The notes below the pieces were generated by a model. That model made no database searches, was not told where the DNA came from, and worked only from the letters and a program-made list of their open reading frames with translations. The position numbers and the translations under genes are program-made. Of a stretch of 6,749 bases of DNA, positions 5,827 to 6,749 are shown in pieces. Numbering within the stretch: the first letter of the stretch is position 1; the number at the start of each line of letters is the position of its first letter. The stretch comes from Spirochaeta sp. Lineage in GTDB: Bacteria; Spirochaetota; Spirochaetia; UBA9216. Where the stretch lies: NCBI GenBank assembly GCA_003454605.1, contig DMKD01000137.1:1-6749 (forward strand), written 5' to 3'.

Positions 5827-6749
5827 TTAATCCCTGCAGCCAATCCTCCCCAGATCAAATGGAGTTTCCTGATAAACTGCATAGTTGAGCCAGTTTGCAA
5901 ACAGTAGATTTGCGTGGCTGCGCCATTTCACCATCGGCTCATTTCCGGGATCATCACCCTGAAAGTAATTTGCCGGCAGGCCCGGGCTCATACCCCTGGA
6001 AAGATCGCGTTCATACTCGTAACGCAGAGTTCCCGAATCATATTCGCTGTGCCCGGTTACAAAGACCCTTCGCAAGTCTTCACTTGCGGAAAGATATACC
6101 CCGGCCTCATTCGATTCAGCCAGGATCCGCAGTGAAGGACGACGCAGAATCTCTTCCCGGCTTACAGAGGTATTCCTTGAATGCGGTACGAAAAATCTAT
6201 CGTCAAATCCCCTCGTGAGTTTGTTATTCCTCTCAAGTACCCTGTGCTCATAGACTCCTGAGAGCTTCGTATCCAGTTTAAACTTCGGAATACTATAATA
6301 GTGATGAAGAGCGGCCTGTGCTCCCCAGCATATGCTCAGCAGAGAATAGACATGTTCATCCGCCCAGTCAAAAACAGTTTTAAGCTCATCCCAGTAATCA
6401 ACATCCTCAAATTCCATCAGCTCAACCGGTGCTCCGGTAATTATCAGGCCGTCATAACAGCAGTTCATTGCCTGTGAGACCGGTCTATAGAATTCAAGCA
6501 GATGCTCTTCAGAAGTATTTTTCGACGAATAGCTTTCAGTTTTCAGCAGGTCCACCTCAATCTGCAATGAGGAGTTACCAAGAAGCCTCAGCAGCTGAGT
6601 TTCAGTCTCTACCTTTGTAGGCATCAGATTAAGGATTGCAATATTCAGCGGCCGGATATCCTGAGTCTGCGCCCTATGCTCATTCATTACAAAAATGTTT
6701 TCACGCTGCAGTATTCCGGTTGCAGGCAGGTTTTCGGGTATTCTGATAG
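5827..6749 (-). CDS. metA: Homoserine O-acyltransferase (MetA family), probably acetyl-CoA-dependent; start just outside the window
   Basis: Transfers an acyl group from acyl-CoA to the hydroxyl of homoserine, the first committed step of methionine synthesis, in the cytoplasm. The frame stays open to the window end: before the ATG at 6687 it reads IRIPENLPATGILQ and on to ENIFV, the expected MetA N-terminus. The real start should therefore be about two codons beyond base 6749, and the ATG at 6687 is an internal Met23. 306 residues are visible. Using the E. coli-style numbering this implies, the catalytic residues fall exactly in place: Cys142 (SICWGAQ), His235 and Glu237 (TGHSEYD), with Arg249 conserved. 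Residue 111 is Glu (GAPVE), where E. coli succinyltransferase has Gly; this is the known marker for acetyl-CoA use, so the product is probably O-acetylhomoserine (such enzymes are also named MetAA). The VWA gene follows on the same strand. Confidence 0.96.
   Translation of the reverse strand, partial: IRIPENLPATGILQRENIFVMNEHRAQTQDIRPLNIAILNLMPTKVETETQLLRLLGNSSLQIEVDLLKTESYSSKNTSEEHLLEFYRPVSQAMNCCYDGLIITGAPVELMEFEDVDYWDELKTVFDWADEHVYSLLSICWGAQAALHHYYSIPKFKLDTKLSGVYEHRVLERNNKLTRGFDDRFFVPHSRNTSVSREEILRRPSLRILAESNEAGVYLSASEDLRRVFVTGHSEYDSGTLRYEYERDLSRGMSPGLPANYFQGDDPGNEPMVKWRSHANLLFANWLNYAVYQETPFDLGRIGCRD

Noticed and set aside
6685..6687. ATG at 6687 as the start of metA
   Set aside because: The same frame continues upstream with the conserved MetA N-terminus (IRIPENLPA), so this is internal Met23; the true start lies just past the window end.
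1..6749. Other open frames of 60-115 codons overlapping the called genes on the opposite strand or other frames
   Set aside because: They lie inside well-supported genes, lack ribosome sites and recognisable protein features, and are explained as shadows.
1..6749. CRISPR arrays, insertion sequences, tRNA or rRNA genes, attachment sites
   Set aside because: No regularly spaced direct repeats, transposase-like frames, terminal inverted repeats or structural RNA signatures were seen.

Overview
The window looks like ordinary chromosome from a diderm bacterium of moderate G+C. The mix of genes suggests a spirochaete: several lipoproteins, a secreted VWA protein, a DUF554 membrane protein and a small cysteine-rich protein. 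That lineage is an inference from gene content and general recall; no rRNA or marker gene is present to prove it. Both ends carry genes of homoserine metabolism, and both of those genes run off the window edges.

Layout, left to right. At 3-1124 (+) lies the C-terminal seven-eighths or so of homoserine dehydrogenase, with its ACT domain. Convergent to it at 1167-1865 (-) is a complete DUF554 integral membrane protein. An AT-rich divergent intergenic region (1866-1990) holds back-to-back predicted promoters and a perfect 12-bp palindrome. The minus-strand promoter is placed so that transcription would begin at the ATG itself, suggesting a leaderless mRNA. Rightward from there come a small Cys-rich, probably metal-binding protein (1991-2323) and a TPR-like lipoprotein (2339-2755). 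They end at a hairpin with T-tracts on both strands (2766-2809).

Everything to the right of that hairpin is on the minus strand. Reading in transcription order, it runs metA (5827 to beyond 6749), a secreted VWA-domain protein (4657-5769), then two tandem paralogous lipoproteins (3703-4569 and 2828-3691). The lipoprotein pair has its own predicted promoter in the 87-nt gap at 4570-4656. Its second gene has a Shine-Dalgarno that overlaps the stop codon of the first, and both genes finish at the shared bidirectional terminator.

How the genes work together: homoserine dehydrogenase makes homoserine, and MetA acylates it as the first committed step to methionine. The MetA here has Glu at position 111, the residue associated with acetyl-CoA rather than succinyl-CoA use, so O-acetylhomoserine is the predicted product. 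The genes between them are envelope proteins with no visible link to that pathway. I found no CRISPR array, mobile element, tRNA or rRNA, and no convincing new multi-gene system. The least described items are the paired lipoproteins, the Cys-rich small protein and the architecture of the divergent promoter region.
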